From positions 1-7,442 of the forward strand of contig CAKTZW010000085.1 in NCBI GenBank assembly GCA_934636065.1: a DNA stretch of 7,442 nucleotides, written 5' to 3'. The notes under the pieces are model-generated. The model made no database searches and had not been told where the DNA came from. It saw only the letters and a list, made by a program, of their open reading frames with translations. Made by a program: the position numbers and the translations under genes. Positions within the stretch are counted from its first letter, which is position 1; each line of letters begins with the position of its first letter. Source of the DNA: an uncultured Labedella sp. GTDB lineage: Bacteria; Actinomycetota; Actinomycetes; Actinomycetales; Microbacteriaceae. Positions 5,926-7,442 of this stretch are shown in pieces.

Positions 5926-6160
5926 ATGGCGCGAGCCTCTAATCGTCTGGACCACATGTACGCGCTTCGCCTGTTCATGCGCGCGTCTCTGATGCTGTTC
6001 TCGGCGACTACGAGGTTCGTCGGCGTCGCCGGGATCGATCGAGTCGTCGGGCGGTGGCGCAGCGATCGGCTGGTTCCTGATCATGGTCGGGCTCGTCCCT
6101 GATCGCAGCACTCATCACAGGCCTCGTAATGCTTAGCCGCAAGCCAACCTTTCACACGGA
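5926..6160 (+). pseudogene. Frame-broken small membrane-protein remnant cut by the IS
   Basis: No intact gene fits 5908-6160, but pieces of a membrane protein are readable in three frames. From ATG 5926 (or 5956) the first frame gives MYALRLFMRASLMLFSA, then becomes Arg-rich and stops at 6102. A second frame gives SGGGAAIGWFLIMVGLV (6047-6097), a good transmembrane helix. Dropping one C from the CCC at 6097-6099 joins it directly to LIAALITGLVMLSRKPTF (from 6099) in the third frame, a second hydrophobic segment with a basic end. That last frame stays open into the insertion sequence and ends only near 6220. The simplest reading is a small two-helix membrane protein disrupted by indels and truncated by the IS. 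Chance hydrophobic stretches in GC-rich DNA, or a sequencing error in the C-run, are the alternatives. Confidence 0.4.
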
Positions 6161-6186
6161 GGGGCGTGAGGAACGAACCGGTGACA
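6161..6186 (+). repeat. Left terminal inverted repeat of the IS (distal to orfB)
   Basis: It begins GGGGCGTGAGGAACG and ends GGTGACA. Compared with the complement of the right end, 22 of 26 positions match, including 14 in a row (GGGCGTGAGGAACG) and GGTGACA. The first base is G where the other tip has T, so the typical TG terminus is missing on this side. The repeat stops 8 bases before the orfB stop codon. Confidence 0.8.
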
Positions 6187-6194
6187 GGTTGGGT

Positions 6195-7070
6195 TTAGGC
6201 CGCGAGGGTAAGCGGCTCGGCTAGCTTCGCCTCGAACTCGATGGGCGTCAACCCGCCGAGAGCGTCCTGCGCTCGCTGTCGGTGATACTTGCGCTCTATC
6301 CAGACGACGATCGCGAGGCGAAGCTCCTGGCGGGTCGTCCACCGCTGCTGGTTGAGAACGTTGGTTTGCAGCAGCGACCAGAACGACTCCATGGCTGCGT
6401 TGTCCCCGGCTGCGCCGACGCGCCCCATCGATCCGACCATGTCGTGACGGCGGAGTTCCCGGGCCATCGCTCGACTTCGGAACTGGCTGCCTCTGTCGGC
6501 GTGAAGGATGCACCCGGCGACCTCGCCGCGGCGGGCGACGGCGTGGCGCACAGCGTCGACGGCGAGCTTCGCGGTCATCCGATCCGAGATGGAGTAGCCC
6601 ACGATTCGGTTCGAGAACACATCCTTGATCGCGCAGCAGTAGAGCTTGCCTTCGCTCGTCCGATGCTCCGTGATGTCCGTGAGCCAGAGCCGGTTCGGCG
6701 CATCAGCACGGAACACACGCTGGACGTGATCGTCGAACACCGGCGGACCCGCCTTCTTGCCCTTGCCCCGCCGCCGGCGTTGCGCGCACGAGAGGATCCC
6801 GGCCTGGGAACACAGCTTCCACGCCGTCCGCCGACTCATCCGCCACCCAGCCCGGCGCGCCTCATCAGCCAGGTATCGATACCCGAACGTCGGGTCGTCG
6901 TGGTGCGCGTCGTGCAGCGCGTTGATTCGATGCGCGCGGAGCACGTCCGCGTCCCGGACCGGGTCGTTGCGCCACCGATAGTAGGGCTGACGGGCGAGCT
7001 TCAATACCCGGCACGACACCGTCACGGGGATCCCCATGTCAGCGAGCTCAGCAACGAGCGGGTATGTCAT
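6195..7070 (-). CDS. IS3-family transposase OrfB (DDE catalytic subunit)
   Basis: The product is a 291-aa integrase-fold (rve) subunit that cuts and joins DNA once fused to OrfA. An N-terminal region (about 41-97, with DDPTFGYRYLADEARRAGW) matches the HTH_21 helper domain. The catalytic core shows all three acidic residues: D132 in RLWLTDITEH, D192 in ILHADRGSQF, and E228 in GDNAAMESFW. D192 and E228 are separated by 35 residues, the DD(35)E spacing of the family. The C-terminus GGLTPIEFEAK is also family-typical. ATG 7070 overlaps the orfA stop as ATGA, so it can be made by translational coupling. A -1 shift at CCCAAAA just upstream would fuse OrfA to OrfB, about 392 residues in total. No truncation or internal stop is seen. 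Confidence 0.96.
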   Translation of the reverse strand: MTYPLVAELADMGIPVTVSCRVLKLARQPYYRWRNDPVRDADVLRAHRINALHDAHHDDPTFGYRYLADEARRAGWRMSRRTAWKLCSQAGILSCAQRRRRGKGKKAGPPVFDDHVQRVFRADAPNRLWLTDITEHRTSEGKLYCCAIKDVFSNRIVGYSISDRMTAKLAVDAVRHAVARRGEVAGCILHADRGSQFRSRAMARELRRHDMVGSMGRVGAAGDNAAMESFWSLLQTNVLNQQRWTTRQELRLAIVVWIERKYHRQRAQDALGGLTPIEFEAKLAEPLTLAA

Positions 7071-7372
7071 TTTGGGCAGCCACCGAGCTTCACGTTCGCC
7101 TGCGACAGATACGCCGCCGCTTTCCTGAGCACCTCGTTCTCCTGCTCGAGCAAACGGATCCGCTTCTTCAATTCGCGCGCCTCCGCCGCGTCCGCAGCAG
7201 TCAGGCCGGGACGATTGCCTTCCTCGACATCGGCCCGACTAAGCCAGTTCTGCAGCGTCGCCTCACTGATACCAAAGTCAGTGGCGATCTGCTTGAGCGT
7301 GACGCCGCTCTCGCGGCGCCTTGCGACCGCGACGACATCCTCGCGGAACTCTCTGGGATAAGGACCGGGCAT
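7067..7372 (-). CDS. IS3-family transposase OrfA (DNA-binding subunit)
   Basis: The product is a 101-aa protein of the HTH_Tnp_1 type that recognises the IS ends. After PGPYPREFREDVVAVARRRE comes a helix-turn-helix, VTLKQIATDFGISEATLQNW (about 24-43), then a leucine-zipper-like coiled coil, ARELKKRIRLLEQENEVLRK (about 64-83), used by the family for dimerisation. The start at 7372 is chosen because GGAGAGG (7381-7387 on the complement) lies 8 nt upstream; an ATG 33 bases earlier would add a Gly-rich stretch without such a site. The last sense codons, CCA AAA, form a slippery sequence directly before the TGA stop, and the stop overlaps the orfB start. Confidence 0.93.
   Translation of the reverse strand: MPGPYPREFREDVVAVARRRESGVTLKQIATDFGISEATLQNWLSRADVEEGNRPGLTAADAAEARELKKRIRLLEQENEVLRKAAAYLSQANVKLGGCPK
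7070..7076 (-). other. Programmed -1 frameshift heptamer C CCA AAA
   Basis: In the orfA frame the codons are TGC CCA AAA TGA, so CCCAAAA has the X XXY YYZ form. A -1 slip re-pairs both tRNAs (CCC, AAA), and the next codon is the ATG of orfB, giving an OrfAB fusion. The TGA placed directly after the heptamer would favour pausing. Downstream, a 4-bp stem GCTC/GAGC (7059-7046) and a GGGGATCCCC-centred palindrome (7023-7038) are possible but unproven stimulators. Confidence 0.7.
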
Positions 7373-7416
7373 GATGACATCCTCTCCGCCAGCGCCTCCC
7401 GGCACTAACGATCAGT

Positions 7417-7442
7417 TGTCACCTATCCGTTCCTCACGCCCA
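7417..7442 (-). repeat. Right terminal inverted repeat of the IS (upstream of orfA)
   Basis: Read on the minus strand it begins TGGGCGTGAGGAACGG and ends GGTGACA, matching the left repeat at 22 of 26 positions. It ends in CA on the plus strand, as expected for IS3-family tips, and lies at the last base of the window. The orfA promoter is expected in or just inside this end; no clear -35/-10 pair was seen. Confidence 0.8.

Larger units (their letters stand above)
6161..7442 (-). mobile_element. IS3-family insertion sequence (about 1.28 kb)
   Basis: The element carries the standard IS3 layout on the minus strand: orfA, then orfB in the -1 frame with a 4-base overlap, between terminal inverted repeats of about 26 bp (22 of 26 identical). 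Length is within the family's 1.2-1.5 kb range. G+C is lower than in the neighbouring host genes (33 of 60 at line 6601). Both reading frames, the DDE residues and the slippery site look intact, so it may be active. The right repeat ends exactly at the last base of the window, so any target-site duplication cannot be tested. The subgroup (IS3, IS51, IS150 or other) is not resolved. Confidence 0.9.

Noticed and set aside
5263..6111. Minus-strand open frame opposite the lipoprotein
   Set aside because: It is low-complexity Arg/Glu/Val-rich, while the plus strand shows a proper signal peptide and lipobox.
1..7442. CRISPR array, tRNA, rRNA or riboswitch
   Set aside because: I saw no regularly spaced repeats, no tRNA-like cloverleaf and no conserved riboswitch core by reading; a covariance-model scan would be needed to exclude small RNAs.

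Overview
The window comes from a high-GC Gram-positive bacterium, most likely an actinobacterium of the Microbacteriaceae kind. Most genes are strongly G/C-biased at third positions, with hand-counted 60-base lines at 45-47 G/C. The regulators are typical actinobacterial types, one gene has a TANNNT box spaced for leaderless transcription, and a CCCTGAGCTTGTCGAAGGG dispersed repeat is present. The taxon is inferred from style, not from a marker gene.

Layout. (1) 1-967, minus strand: 5' part of a Gfo/Idh/MocA-family NAD(P)-dependent oxidoreductase, cut by the left edge. (2) 1128-2330, plus: a 400-aa Orc1/Cdc6-like P-loop ATPase with a C-terminal winged helix. It has clearly lower G+C than its neighbours and looks like an acquired gene sitting between the oxidoreductase and the next gene. 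(3) 2385-3404, plus: a LacI-family sugar-type repressor, possibly leaderless. (4) 3405-3561: convergent intergenic space with the dispersed repeat. (5) 3562-4293, minus: a tandem-MerR (TioE-like) regulator with two MerR helix-turn-helix modules in one chain. (6) 4436-4969, plus, divergent from it: an Ala-rich helical protein resembling the Imm-5-like 'putative immunity protein' family, without a visible toxin. (7) 4970-5112: two back-to-back perfect or near-perfect palindromes (14 bp and 30 nt). (8) 5113-5907, plus: a secreted lipoprotein of unknown function. (9) 5908-6160: remains of a small membrane-protein gene broken by frameshifts. (10) 6161-7442: an IS3-family insertion sequence (orfA, orfB, inverted repeats, in-frame CCCAAAA slippery heptamer) whose left end abuts the broken gene and whose right end coincides with the window end.

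How the genes may work together. The oxidoreductase and the LacI regulator are a plausible sugar or inositol catabolism pair, now separated by the ATPase gene. The MerR regulator and the Imm-5-like gene share a divergent promoter region, so local regulation is plausible. The lipoprotein appears to be a single-gene unit. I see no operon that makes a convincing new multi-gene system. The best leads are the strong palindrome pair, the lower-GC ATPase, the divergent tandem-MerR/Imm-5 pair, and the IS3 frameshift signal beside a decayed membrane gene.
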